Shown here one piece after another: positions 9,074 through 17,773 of a stretch of 64,000 nucleotides of DNA. The stretch is from UBA4416 sp040389965. Its GTDB lineage: Bacteria > Bacteroidota > Bacteroidia > B-17B0 > Aurantibacillaceae. Every line of letters begins with the position of its first letter. The first letter of the stretch is position 1. The DNA lies in contig JAZJZF010000021.1 of assembly GCA_040389965.1 (NCBI GenBank), forward strand, positions 1 to 64,000, in the 5' to 3' direction. A model generated the notes under the pieces. The model had not been told where the DNA came from and searched no databases. It saw nothing but the letters and a program-made list of their open reading frames with translations. The position numbers and the translations under genes are program-made.

Positions 9074-10066
9074 ATGGTAATAGACATCAAAGAATTGAAT
9101 GAAAAAATTCAACAGGAAAGTGCGTTTGTAGACCTACTTTCTATTGAAATGGATAAAGTAATCGTTGGCCAGAGTCACATGGTAGAGCGGTTATTGATTG
9201 GTTTACTGAGTAACGGACATATTTTATTAGAGGGTGTTCCCGGCCTTGCAAAAACGCTGGCAATTAACACACTTGCCAAATGTATTGACGCTCAGTTCAG
9301 CCGTATTCAGTTTACCCCCGACCTGTTACCTGCCGATTTGATCGGTACCATGATCTACAATCAAAAACAGGAACAATTCTCTATCAGAAAAGGACCTATT
9401 TTCTCAAATTTTGTGTTAGCCGATGAGATTAACCGTGCCCCGGCAAAGGTTCAATCTGCGCTACTGGAGGCCATGCAGGAAAAACAAGTAACTATTGGCG
9501 ACGAAACCTTTAAACTTCCTAACCCATTCTTAGTACTGGCTACTCAAAATCCTATCGATCAGGAAGGAACCTATCCTTTACCGGAAGCACAGATGGATCG
9601 TTTTATGTTAAAAGTGGTTATTACCTACCCTAACAAAGAAGAAGAACGTAAGATCATTGCCTCTAATATCTCCAAAGCAGGGATGTTGAAACCTAATATT
9701 ATTTTAAAACCTGAAGATATTTTAAGAGCAAGGGAAATTGTGAAAGATGTGTACATGGACGAAAAAATTGAGCGTTACATTGTAGATATCGTGTTTGCAA
9801 CCCGTTTCCCTAAAGAATACCGTTTAGATAAATTTGCACCGCTTATTTCCTATGGTGGTTCGCCACGTGCAAGTATTAACCTGGCTTTAGCGGCTAAAGC
9901 TTACGCGTTCATTAAACGCAGAGGTTATGTAATTCCGGAAGATGTACGTGCAGTATGTTTAGATGTGATGCGCCACCGTATTGGTTTAACCTACGAGGCC
10001 GAAGCAGAAAATATTACAACGGAATACATCATTAACGAATTATTAAACGTTGTTGAAGTTCCATAG
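9074..10066 (+). CDS. moxR: MoxR-family AAA+ ATPase
   Basis: A protein of 330 residues. The Walker A motif is GVPGLAKT (residues 54-61), Walker B is VLADEIN (about 114-120), and sensor-1 is the LATQNPIDQEGTYPLPEAQMDRF segment. MoxR ATPases act as chaperone-like partners of VWA/MIDAS proteins. Here the gene opens a long plus-strand operon with a DUF58 protein, BatA and BatB (VWA proteins) and the TPR proteins BatC and BatE, the Bacteroidota aerotolerance arrangement. It is followed after about 100 bp by the DUF58 gene. Confidence 0.95.
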   Translation: MVIDIKELNEKIQQESAFVDLLSIEMDKVIVGQSHMVERLLIGLLSNGHILLEGVPGLAKTLAINTLAKCIDAQFSRIQFTPDLLPADLIGTMIYNQKQEQFSIRKGPIFSNFVLADEINRAPAKVQSALLEAMQEKQVTIGDETFKLPNPFLVLATQNPIDQEGTYPLPEAQMDRFMLKVVITYPNKEEERKIIASNISKAGMLKPNIILKPEDILRAREIVKDVYMDEKIERYIVDIVFATRFPKEYRLDKFAPLISYGGSPRASINLALAAKAYAFIKRRGYVIPEDVRAVCLDVMRHRIGLTYEAEAENITTEYIINELLNVVEVP

Positions 10067-10085
10067 TTAGTTTTTAGTTATTGGT

Positions 10086-10153
10086 GTTTAGTTTTTAGTA
10101 ATATCATATTACTTGAAATTAAACGCGAACTTATTAAACATTAAAAACTAAAC
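10086..10153. repeat. Inverted repeat between moxR and the DUF58 gene
   Basis: GTTTAGTTTTTA (10086-10097) has a perfect 12-bp reverse complement at 10142-10153. Related TTTTTAGTT copies lie just upstream (10068-10079), and a similar TTAAAAACTAA occurs at 12300-12310 before batA. It could form a large hairpin in the operon mRNA; function unknown. Confidence 0.5.
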
Positions 10154-10170
10154 ATTTAAACCTGCCAAAA

Positions 10171-11037
10171 TTGGAAACCGCAGAATTACTTAAAAAAGTA
10201 AGAAAAATAGAAATTAAAACCAAAGGGTTAAGTAACCAGATTTTTTCCGGCGAATACCATTCGGCTTTTAAAGGACGCGGTATGGCCTTTAGTGAAGTGC
10301 GCGAATATACTCCCGGCGATGATGTAAGAACCATTGACTGGAACGTGACGGCCCGTTTAAGAACGCCTTACGTAAAAGTATTTGAAGAAGAGCGTGAGTT
10401 AAGTGTGATGATCCTTGTAGATGTGAGCGCCAGCGGAAAATTTGGAACTCATAAGCAGTTTAAACAAGACCTTATTACGGAACTATGCGCGGTAATTGCC
10501 TTTTCGGCTTCTCAGAATAATGATAAAATCGGGGTCATATTCTTTAGTGATAAAATAGAAAAGTTTATTCCTCCTAAAAAAGGTAAATCACACATTCTGC
10601 GTATCATCCGTGAGTTGGTAAACGTTGAACCTCAACAAACAGGAACCAATATTGAACTGGCTTTAAAATACCTTTCCAATATTATTAAAAAGAAAAGTAT
10701 TAGTTTTTTAATTTCCGATTTTTATGATTCACATAAATTTTCGGATGCCATGAAAATTGCCAACCGTAAGCATGATTTGGTTGTGTTACGTATTAATGAT
10801 GCCAGCGAAAATCAGTTACCAGATGTTGGCCTTATTAAATTAAAAGACAACGAGACCGGAAAATTAATGTGGGTTGATACAAGTGACAAGGCTTTCAGAA
10901 AACAAATGGAAATTAATCACCTGAAGTTTGAAGCTGAGTTAAAAGATACATTTAACAAAAGTGGTGTAGATTATACAACGATTAACACGCACGAAGGATA
11001 TATTAAACCATTGATGAATTTGTTTAAGAAAAGATAA
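10171..11037 (+). CDS. DUF58 protein of the bat operon
   Basis: A protein of 288 residues. The DUF58 signature is at about residues 25-60 (SGEYHSAFKGRGMAFSEVREYTPGDD followed by RTIDWNVTAR). A VWA-like MIDAS set is visible: DVSAS near 88-92, TGTN near 149 and a late ISDFYD. DUF58 proteins accompany MoxR ATPases; the biochemical role is unresolved. No in-frame ATG lies upstream. TTG at 10171 gives the usual family N-terminus (ETAELLKKVRKIEIKTKG) and is taken as the start. It sits between moxR and a membrane protein gene in the bat operon. Confidence 0.9.
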   Translation: METAELLKKVRKIEIKTKGLSNQIFSGEYHSAFKGRGMAFSEVREYTPGDDVRTIDWNVTARLRTPYVKVFEEERELSVMILVDVSASGKFGTHKQFKQDLITELCAVIAFSASQNNDKIGVIFFSDKIEKFIPPKKGKSHILRIIRELVNVEPQQTGTNIELALKYLSNIIKKKSISFLISDFYDSHKFSDAMKIANRKHDLVVLRINDASENQLPDVGLIKLKDNETGKLMWVDTSDKAFRKQMEINHLKFEAELKDTFNKSGVDYTTINTHEGYIKPLMNLFKKR

Positions 11038-11120
11038 GAAGAGAGATTTGAGACCTGGAATACGAGAATAAAAAAGACGCAAGGGATTAAAGGGAAGAAA
11101 GATTGGATTGCAAAAAAACT

Positions 11121-12095
11121 ATGAAAATTAAAACATACATACTCATTCTGTTTTCGGTATTAACCGCTTTAACTGTTAAGTCGCAGGTAGAAGTGCATGC
11201 TGTTTTAGATTCGAACAGTATCAGAATTGGAGAGCAAACCAAACTCGATATCTATTTACGTTACGATGCCACTGCCAATAAAAAACTTGACATTCAATGG
11301 CCTGTTATTGAAGACACTCTTAAAAAGGAAATCGAGGTTGTTAATATTTCCAAGATCGATACCTTTCCGGATAAGGCAAATCCTAATATTGTACAACAAC
11401 ATGTTCAGCTAACCATTACCTCCTTTGATTCGGGTTATTATGCTATTCCTCCTTTTAAATTTATTTTAAATAAAGATACTACCGCTCCTCTGGTTACAGA
11501 ACCTTTGTTGTTAACCGTAAATACAATGCCAACTGATACGGCATTAGCAAAAATCAGGGATATCAAACCTCCTTACGATGAGCCTTTCGACTGGCGCTGG
11601 TATTTACCTTATTTTTATTGGGGACTTGCCGTAATTGTGGTTGCTATTATTCTGATCATTATACTTGTAAAACTCAGCAAACGTAAACCGGTTGAGATCA
11701 TTGTGGACGATACCCCAAAAATTCCACCACACGTTACAGCATTCGATGCTTTAGAAAAAATCAAGCAGGAAGCCATCTGGAAAGAAGGTCGCACAAAAGA
11801 ATACTATTCTGCCATTACAGAGACTATAAGACTTTATATTGAAGAACGCTTTAAGATCAATGCCCTTGAGTTAACTTCCGACGAGATCTTACAGATTTTT
11901 AAATCGCAGGTAGTAGATACAGAAAGTAAAAACAAACTTCGTCAGATCCTTACCCTATCCGATTTTGTAAAGTTTGCCAAACAAATACCTATTGAAGCGG
12001 AACATACGCTTACATTAAATAATGCCTTTGAGTTTGTAAACGGTACATTAAGGGAAGAAGAGCCGGTAAAACAAGTTGATGGAGAGAAGTTGTAA
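11121..12095 (+). CDS. Exported single-span membrane protein of the bat operon
   Basis: I chose the ATG at 11121, which gives 324 residues beginning MKIKTYILILFSVLTALTVKSQ, a signal peptide. A TTG 18 bases upstream is less plausible. An extracytoplasmic beta-rich domain of about 140 residues resembles the N-terminal domain of BatD. It is followed by one transmembrane helix (about residues 165-190) and a helical cytoplasmic tail with FDALEKIKQEAIWKEGRTKEYYSAITETIRLYIEERF, the type found at the end of BatD and DUF4381 proteins. Its position between the DUF58 gene and batA is the usual one in Bacteroidota; function unknown. Confidence 0.85.
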   Translation: MKIKTYILILFSVLTALTVKSQVEVHAVLDSNSIRIGEQTKLDIYLRYDATANKKLDIQWPVIEDTLKKEIEVVNISKIDTFPDKANPNIVQQHVQLTITSFDSGYYAIPPFKFILNKDTTAPLVTEPLLLTVNTMPTDTALAKIRDIKPPYDEPFDWRWYLPYFYWGLAVIVVAIILIIILVKLSKRKPVEIIVDDTPKIPPHVTAFDALEKIKQEAIWKEGRTKEYYSAITETIRLYIEERFKINALELTSDEILQIFKSQVVDTESKNKLRQILTLSDFVKFAKQIPIEAEHTLTLNNAFEFVNGTLREEEPVKQVDGEKL

Positions 12096-12116
12096 GTTAT
12101 TTGAAAATAATAGAAA

Positions 12117-12310
12117 GTGAACGAAGAAAAAAATAAAGGTTTTACGAAAATAGAAGATATGCTGGCCTGGCAAAAAGCTAAGCAATTAACTATTGATATT
12201 TATAAACTAACATTACCGGTATGATTTCGGGATTAATAAAATATTTAAAAAATACAGAAATTAAAGGTTCAAAATATTTAAATAACAGTACTCAAACAAT
12301 TAAAAACTAA
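12117..12310 (+). pseudogene. Internally deleted remnant of a four-helix-bundle (S23 family) gene
   Basis: The GTG at 12117 opens a frame reading FTKIEDMLAWQKAKQLTIDI and stops at TGA 12222-12224. It corresponds to the N-terminus of the four-helix-bundle protein family, including the FEDLDVWQ region of the intact copy at 51339-51731. Immediately after, in another frame (from 12221), comes GLIKYLKNTEIKGSKYLN up to TAA 12308-12310, which matches the family C-terminus (KFITYLNNSEIKGNKFKK in the intact copy). The middle of the gene, about half the domain, is missing and the ends are out of frame, so this is a decayed copy inside the bat operon. Confidence 0.75.
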
Positions 12311-12316
12311 AAATCC

Positions 12317-13327
12317 TTGCTCTCCTATTTTAACGACATACAATTTGCTGAAAAACATTGGTTTTGGTTATTCCTGGTCCTTCCGGTGATGTTGGCATGG
12401 TATCTCTATAAATTAAAAACGTACGAAGGCGAAGTCAATTATTCCTCCTTCCATTTATTTGCTGGTATTAAATCATCGTTAAGAGCAAAATTCAGGCACG
12501 TACTTTTTCTGTTAAGATTATTATGTATTTCTCTTTTGATTCTTGCCATTGCTCGTCCGCAATCGCGTAGCAGCTGGAAAGACACTAAAACAGAAGGAAT
12601 TGATATCGTTGTGAGTCTGGATCTTTCCTTATCCATGCTGGCAAAAGATTTTAAACCCAATCGTTTAGAAGTTGCAAAAGATGTACTGGCCGATTTTATT
12701 GACGCAAGACCAAATGATAAAATTGGTTTGGTGGTTTTTGGAGGAGAAGCATTTACGCAATGTCCTTTAACAACCGATCATAAGATCATAAAAAACATGT
12801 TTAAAGACATTAAAGCCGGTATGCTTGATCAGGGAACGGCTATTGGTTTAGGTTTAGCAGATGGTGTGGCTCGTGTAAAAGACAGTAAAGCAAAAAGTAA
12901 AGTCGTTATTTTAATTTCTGATGGAGTAAATAACGTAGGAGAAATTGCCCCTTTAACAGCTGCTGAAATTGCCAAAACATTTGGTGTAAGAGTGTATTGT
13001 ATTGGTGTAGGTTCAAAAGGAAAAGCCCTGCAACCTGTAGCCCTTTATCCTAACGGAGAAATTGAATACGATTATGTGGATGTGGATATTGATGATGAGA
13101 CCATGACCAAAATTGCACAAATGACCGGTGGAAAATACTTCAGGGCAACTGATAAACAAAGCCTTGAAAACACTTATAAAGAAATTGATAAACTGGAAAA
13201 AACAATTATCAGCGAAAAAAGCTTTACCAATAAAGCAGAGCACTTTTTACCATTGGCTATTGCCGCTTTAATTTGTTTAATGTTGGAATTTTTATTGAAA
13301 CGCTTTGTATTCAGAGCCATACCATAA
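12317..13327 (+). CDS. batA: BatA, VWA-domain membrane protein
   Basis: A protein of 336 residues. Two N-terminal membrane segments (about 13-31 and 60-80) precede a VWA domain. The MIDAS motif is DLSLS (residues 102-106), the threonine is in GMLDQGTAIG and the distal aspartate in LISDGVNN. A C-terminal transmembrane helix lies at about 307-327. The start is a TTG at 12317; no ATG fits the family N-terminus (LSYFNDIQFAEKHWFW). BatA belongs to the Bacteroides aerotolerance operon; its molecular role is still unclear. Its stop overlaps the batB ATG by one base (TAATG). Confidence 0.92.
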   Translation: MLSYFNDIQFAEKHWFWLFLVLPVMLAWYLYKLKTYEGEVNYSSFHLFAGIKSSLRAKFRHVLFLLRLLCISLLILAIARPQSRSSWKDTKTEGIDIVVSLDLSLSMLAKDFKPNRLEVAKDVLADFIDARPNDKIGLVVFGGEAFTQCPLTTDHKIIKNMFKDIKAGMLDQGTAIGLGLADGVARVKDSKAKSKVVILISDGVNNVGEIAPLTAAEIAKTFGVRVYCIGVGSKGKALQPVALYPNGEIEYDYVDVDIDDETMTKIAQMTGGKYFRATDKQSLENTYKEIDKLEKTIISEKSFTNKAEHFLPLAIAALICLMLEFLLKRFVFRAIP

Positions 13328-14373
13328 TGTTTAAATTTGAAAATACCCTATATTTTTATGCCTTTGCACTGGTTCCCCTTTGTGTAGCAATATACATTTG
13401 GTATGTATTTAAGGCAAAAAGAAATTTAAAGAAACTGGGCGATTTTGGTCTCATTAATCAACTAACGCCTCATGTATCTAAAGCTAAAAAAACAATTCGC
13501 TTTTCATTTTACCTGCTGGCACTTTCTTTTTTAATATTGGGGATCTGCAATTTACAAACAGGTTCAAAAATGCAGGATGTAAAACGCGAAGGCGCGGATA
13601 TTATGGTATGCCTCGATGTATCCAATAGTATGCTCGCCCAGGATTTGTCGCCAAACCGATTGGAAAGAGCAAAAATTGCTATCGAGAACATGATCGATAA
13701 ATTGCAGGGCGACAGACTTGGTATTGTGGTATTTGCCGGTGAAGCGTATGTACAGTTACCTATTACTACAGATTACGGTACAGCCAAATTATTTTTAGAA
13801 AGTATTAATCCTAAAATTGTTCCTGTGCAGGGTACTAACATTGCCGATGCTATTAATAAAGCAACCGAAAGTTTTGGCAAAGACGAAGGCAAAAATAAAG
13901 CCATTGTTATTATTACAGATGGAGAGCAAAATGAAGAAGATGATGCTGTAGCTGCCGCTGAAGAAGCTGCAAAGAAAAATGTGGTAATTCATACCATTGG
14001 GGTTGGTTCCGAAAGCGGCGTTCCCATTCCTAACATTGTGAACGATGTTGTAAGTGGCTATAAAAAAGACAAACAAGGAAATACAGTAGTTACAAAGCTG
14101 GATCCGAAAATATTACAGGATATTGCCGCCGCTACAAATGGTGTGTATGTTCAGGCTACAAGCGCTGATATTGGACTGGATGCGATCTTAAACAAAATTG
14201 CCGAACTTGATAAAAAACAAATGGAAAGTAAAATGTATACCGATTACGAAGACCAGTTTCAATGGTTCTTGGGTGTTGCTTTATTATTCCTGGTTATTGA
14301 ATCATTAATTTCTGAAAGGGTAAGCAAACTCTGGAAGAGACTGAATTTATTTAAAGATGCAAAAACAGTATAA
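13327..14373 (+). CDS. batB: BatB, VWA-domain membrane protein
   Basis: A protein of 348 residues starting at the ATG that overlaps the batA stop (TAATG). A frame upstream of this ATG is open but overlaps the coding part of batA and is rejected as a start. N-terminal membrane segments lie at about 8-27 and 58-78. The VWA MIDAS is DVSNS in the MVCLDVSNSMLAQDLSPNRLE stretch, followed by the threonine in VQGTNIAD and ITDGEQNEED. There is a C-terminal transmembrane helix. It is paired with BatA in the aerotolerance operon and overlaps batC by 17 bp. Confidence 0.92.
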   Translation: MFKFENTLYFYAFALVPLCVAIYIWYVFKAKRNLKKLGDFGLINQLTPHVSKAKKTIRFSFYLLALSFLILGICNLQTGSKMQDVKREGADIMVCLDVSNSMLAQDLSPNRLERAKIAIENMIDKLQGDRLGIVVFAGEAYVQLPITTDYGTAKLFLESINPKIVPVQGTNIADAINKATESFGKDEGKNKAIVIITDGEQNEEDDAVAAAEEAAKKNVVIHTIGVGSESGVPIPNIVNDVVSGYKKDKQGNTVVTKLDPKILQDIAAATNGVYVQATSADIGLDAILNKIAELDKKQMESKMYTDYEDQFQWFLGVALLFLVIESLISERVSKLWKRLNLFKDAKTV

Positions 14374-15112
14374 CTTTTTTTTAATTACCCTATTATCTCT
14401 GTTTTCCTTTGCTATAAACGCTCAGGAAGAGAAGAAAATATTGCGTGATGGTAATAATGCGTACCATGGTGGTAAAATGATGAATGCTACATCTTACTAC
14501 AAAAATGCGATCAAAGAAAAACCAACGTATTATAAAGCCAATTTTAACCTGGGCGATGCTTTATACAAAATAGGCTCCGGCGTAAAAACAGGTAAGATTC
14601 TCCCGCCCGATCCTAAAATGACCCCTGATTCGGCGTCTAACCTTATTTTTGAACAAGCTGCCGAGCAATTTGAAGTCGTTGCTAAATCTGTTTCTCACCC
14701 CGATACCATACAAAAGGCATGGCATAATTACGGGAACGCAAAATTGCAGGAAAAGAGTTATGAAGATGCCATTATGGGTTATAAAAAAGCCTTAAAGCTA
14801 AATCCAAAAGATGAAGATACCCGCTACAATTTAGCTTATGCTCAACGAAAATTAAAAGAACAGCAAAAGAATCAGAATAAAAATCAGAACAAGAACGATA
14901 AGCAACAGGAAAAGAAACAGCAGGAAAAAGATAAAGAAAAGGTTAACAACCCTAACGATAAAGATAAAAATGAAGCACAGCAGCCTCAAATGAGCAAAGA
15001 GCAGGCAGAAAAGATGCTGAACGCTTTAAAAAATTCGGAAAAAAATAATCAGAAATTAAGAGAGAAAAAAGGCGAACCCGGACAGAAAAAACACGTAGAA
15101 AAAGATTGGTAA
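14357..15112 (+). CDS. batC: BatC, exported TPR protein
   Basis: A protein of 251 residues with a signal peptide (about 1-22, ending NAQ). TPR units lie at about 28-60 and 105-165 (HNYGNAKLQEKSYEDAIMGYKKALKLNPKDEDTRYNLAYA). A Gln/Lys/Asn-rich low-complexity tail follows (about 170-215), with a final KSEKN-type charged segment. It overlaps batB by 17 bp and precedes batD. The role is presumed scaffolding of periplasmic Bat components. Confidence 0.88.
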   Translation: MQKQYNFFLITLLSLFSFAINAQEEKKILRDGNNAYHGGKMMNATSYYKNAIKEKPTYYKANFNLGDALYKIGSGVKTGKILPPDPKMTPDSASNLIFEQAAEQFEVVAKSVSHPDTIQKAWHNYGNAKLQEKSYEDAIMGYKKALKLNPKDEDTRYNLAYAQRKLKEQQKNQNKNQNKNDKQQEKKQQEKDKEKVNNPNDKDKNEAQQPQMSKEQAEKMLNALKNSEKNNQKLREKKGEPGQKKHVEKDW

Positions 15113-15141
15113 AATTTTAGTTACAGGAGACGGGTTATTAG

Positions 15142-16977
15142 TTGAAAGAGAAAAAGGTGCTTAAAAAAATTTACATATTAATTCTATTTATTAGCTCCTG
15201 GGCTTATGCACAGACTCCTGCTTTTTATGCTCAGGTGAGTAAAAACAAAGTTGCCGTAGGTGAAGCATTTCAGATAGCGTTTACTCTAAATGGCCCTGGG
15301 AATAACCTTGTTTACTCTAACTTAAAAGATTTCAATATTCTTTCGGGGCCAAACCAAAGCCAGAGTATGAGCATGGTAAACGGAAATATTTCTCAGTCTA
15401 CCACCATTTCATTTATTATTTCTGCCAAAAAAGAAGGAAAAGTAACCATTGGCCCTGCCTCGGTTATGGCTAACGGCAATCAGAAAATGGAAAGCGCTCC
15501 AATTGTTATTGAAGTAAGTAAAGGTGCCGCGCAAACACAAAGTAGCGGCCAGACTCAAACACAGAGCCAACCTGAAGCCAACCAATATTCCAGCGAAATA
15601 AGTAACGACGATCTGTTTGTGAGAACTTACTTGAGTAAAACCAAATGTTACATTGGCGAGCAAATTACCATTACACAAAAAGTGTATTCAAGAGTTGATC
15701 TGAGAGGCTTTCAAAACATAAAATTCCCCCCTTACAATGGCTTTTGGTCGCAACAGCAAGAAGGTAACAAGCAAATAAACCTGCAACAAGAAAATTTAAA
15801 CGGGATTAATTATTATGTTGCCGAATACAATAAAGTATACTTATTCCCGCAGCGTACAGGCGCTATAACCATTGAGCCTGTAGAGCTCGAGTGTATTGTC
15901 CGTAGGGCAACTCAAAGGCAACCACGTAATATCTTCGAACAGTTTTTTGGTGCCGGCGGCTACGAAGATGTAGCTATAAAGGTAAAGAGCAAAGCTGTAA
16001 AAGTAGATGTAAAAGATTTGCCTACTGAAAATAAACCTGAAGGTTTTACCGGAGCGGTAGGGAACTTTTCGTATAAGGCCGAAATAAGTAAAGATCAGGT
16101 AAAAGCAAACGATGCTGTTAATATTAAACTCACTGTAACCGGTAAAGGAAATATTAAATTGCTCACAGCTCCTGAATTGAATTTACCCGAAAGCTTTGAA
16201 GCATACGATCCTAAAATAAATGAAAATGTAAAAACAACCGATGGTGTGAGTGGTAGCAAGACCTTTGATTACCTTGTGATTCCAAGAGAAAAAGGAGAAT
16301 TTGTATTAAGTAACCTGGGCTTTAGTTATTTTGATGCTGACAAAAAACAATATGTGAACCTGCCTTCGGCAGACATTAAACTTACCGTTCTGGAAGGCGA
16401 TGGCACATCTGCACAGGTGATCATTCCCCATAAAAAAGGTTTAAAAGAAACAGAGAATGATATCCGTTATATTAAAACCGGAGACCTGGGCCTTCAAAAA
16501 CAGGAAGCAGAATTTTTCTCATCAAGCTTGCATTATATTTTATTGATCCTACCTACTCTATTGTTTTTTGGAGCTTACTTTTTCGTAAGACAACAAATTA
16601 AAGCCAATAGCAATCAACAGCTTGTTAAAGAACGCAAAGCTGCTAAAATGGCTAAAAAGCAATTAGCTGTTGCCGAAAAATATATGTTAGCCAATAATAA
16701 AGACCAGTTTTTTAATGAAATTTTAAATGCCCTGCATAAATACATTGGCAATAAATTTGGGATGCCGGTAGCTGACATGTCTAAAGAAAAAATTTCGGAA
16801 ATGTTATTGCAAAGAAATGTTTCGGAACAAACTAAAACACATTTGATTGACACATTAAACACCTGCGAATATGCCAAGTATGCGCCAAGCGCTGTTACGG
16901 GCGATTTAAAGAAAGTTTATGATGATACCATTGAATTAATATCACAAATTGAAAACCAGATCAAAACAAAAATTTAA
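15142..16977 (+). CDS. batD: BatD, large periplasmic/membrane protein (oxygen-tolerance domain)
   Basis: A protein of 611 residues. The chosen TTG start at 15142 lies 11 bases after AGGAGA, an unusual Shine-Dalgarno-like site for this window; a GTG at 15157 is the alternative. The signal peptide ends near SWAYAQ. Repeated immunoglobulin-like beta domains follow (about residues 30-430), with BatD segments such as VAVGEAFQIAFTLNG and YIGEQITITQKVYS. One transmembrane helix lies near 460-480, and a helical cytoplasmic tail resembles that of the gene at 11121. A Gln/Ser/Thr-rich linker is at about 130-150. The TAA overlaps the batE ATG by one base. Confidence 0.9.
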   Translation: MKEKKVLKKIYILILFISSWAYAQTPAFYAQVSKNKVAVGEAFQIAFTLNGPGNNLVYSNLKDFNILSGPNQSQSMSMVNGNISQSTTISFIISAKKEGKVTIGPASVMANGNQKMESAPIVIEVSKGAAQTQSSGQTQTQSQPEANQYSSEISNDDLFVRTYLSKTKCYIGEQITITQKVYSRVDLRGFQNIKFPPYNGFWSQQQEGNKQINLQQENLNGINYYVAEYNKVYLFPQRTGAITIEPVELECIVRRATQRQPRNIFEQFFGAGGYEDVAIKVKSKAVKVDVKDLPTENKPEGFTGAVGNFSYKAEISKDQVKANDAVNIKLTVTGKGNIKLLTAPELNLPESFEAYDPKINENVKTTDGVSGSKTFDYLVIPREKGEFVLSNLGFSYFDADKKQYVNLPSADIKLTVLEGDGTSAQVIIPHKKGLKETENDIRYIKTGDLGLQKQEAEFFSSSLHYILLILPTLLFFGAYFFVRQQIKANSNQQLVKERKAAKMAKKQLAVAEKYMLANNKDQFFNEILNALHKYIGNKFGMPVADMSKEKISEMLLQRNVSEQTKTHLIDTLNTCEYAKYAPSAVTGDLKKVYDDTIELISQIENQIKTKI

Positions 16978-17735
16978 TGAAACACATTAAACTCATATTG
17001 CTTTTTGTTGGAATCGTTTTGATTTCGGGTAGGTCTTTGGCTAATAATGATCTGGCGGCAAAAGCAGAAAAGTTTTATGCCGAAAAAAATTATAAAGAAG
17101 CCATTAATACTTATGAAGCGCTTTTAAAAGAAGGATTTACATCTTATAAATTGTATTATAATCTTGGCAATGCTTACTATAAAAATAAAGAGCTGGGAAA
17201 GGCTATTTATAACTATGAACTAGCCAATAAGCTGGAACCCAAGAACGAAGACATTTTAACCAACTTAAAAATTGCCAACGAAAAAACCATTGACAAAATA
17301 GAAAGTAAAGAAAACTTTTTTATGAGTGCCATTAAATCGGGATTGATTAACGGGCTAAGTACTGCAGGCTGGGCATGGCTCAGTATTTTAAGCTTAACGC
17401 TTGCATTTATCTTACTATTCCTGTTTTTTCTTTCAAGAAATCTTATTGTGAAACGAATCGGATTCTTTGCAGGAACAATAAGTCTTATCCTGTTTGTGGT
17501 ATCCATGGTACTTGGATTTTCGGCACTGGATGATAAAGAACATACCAAATTTGCCATTATTACGGCACACGAAACACGTACACACGAAGATCCATCAACA
17601 ACCGCTGCATCTAAGTTTAGCCTGCATGAAGGCACAAGGGTAAAAGTTATTGAAACCAATAACGAGTGGACCAATATTAAGTTGGAAAACGGGAACGAAG
17701 CCTGGGTGAAAACAGAAGAGTTGGGATTGCTATAA
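16977..17735 (+). CDS. batE: BatE, TPR and SH3-like membrane protein
   Basis: A protein of 252 residues: a signal peptide, TPR repeats at about 28-95 (YEALLKEGFTSYKLYYNLGNAYYKNKELGKAIYNYELANKLEP), two transmembrane helices at about 130-155 and 160-183, and a C-terminal SH3b-like domain (ATKFSLHEGTRVKVIE-like region ending WVKTEELG). This domain order is the BatE arrangement. It is the last gene of the bat operon; no clear terminator hairpin follows before the convergent gene. Confidence 0.9.
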   Translation: MKHIKLILLFVGIVLISGRSLANNDLAAKAEKFYAEKNYKEAINTYEALLKEGFTSYKLYYNLGNAYYKNKELGKAIYNYELANKLEPKNEDILTNLKIANEKTIDKIESKENFFMSAIKSGLINGLSTAGWAWLSILSLTLAFILLFLFFLSRNLIVKRIGFFAGTISLILFVVSMVLGFSALDDKEHTKFAIITAHETRTHEDPSTTAASKFSLHEGTRVKVIETNNEWTNIKLENGNEAWVKTEELGLL

Positions 17736-17773
17736 ATGAATTATAGTCTTATTCAATCTGTAATTTTAAGAAC

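Noticed and set aside
12308..12320. A separate small gene before batA at the ATG 12221
   Set aside because: The frame is the C-terminal scrap of the S23-family remnant and not a plausible independent protein.
13273..13326. An earlier start for batB
   Set aside because: The extension lies inside batA coding sequence, and the ATG at 13327 overlaps the batA stop and gives the family N-terminus.
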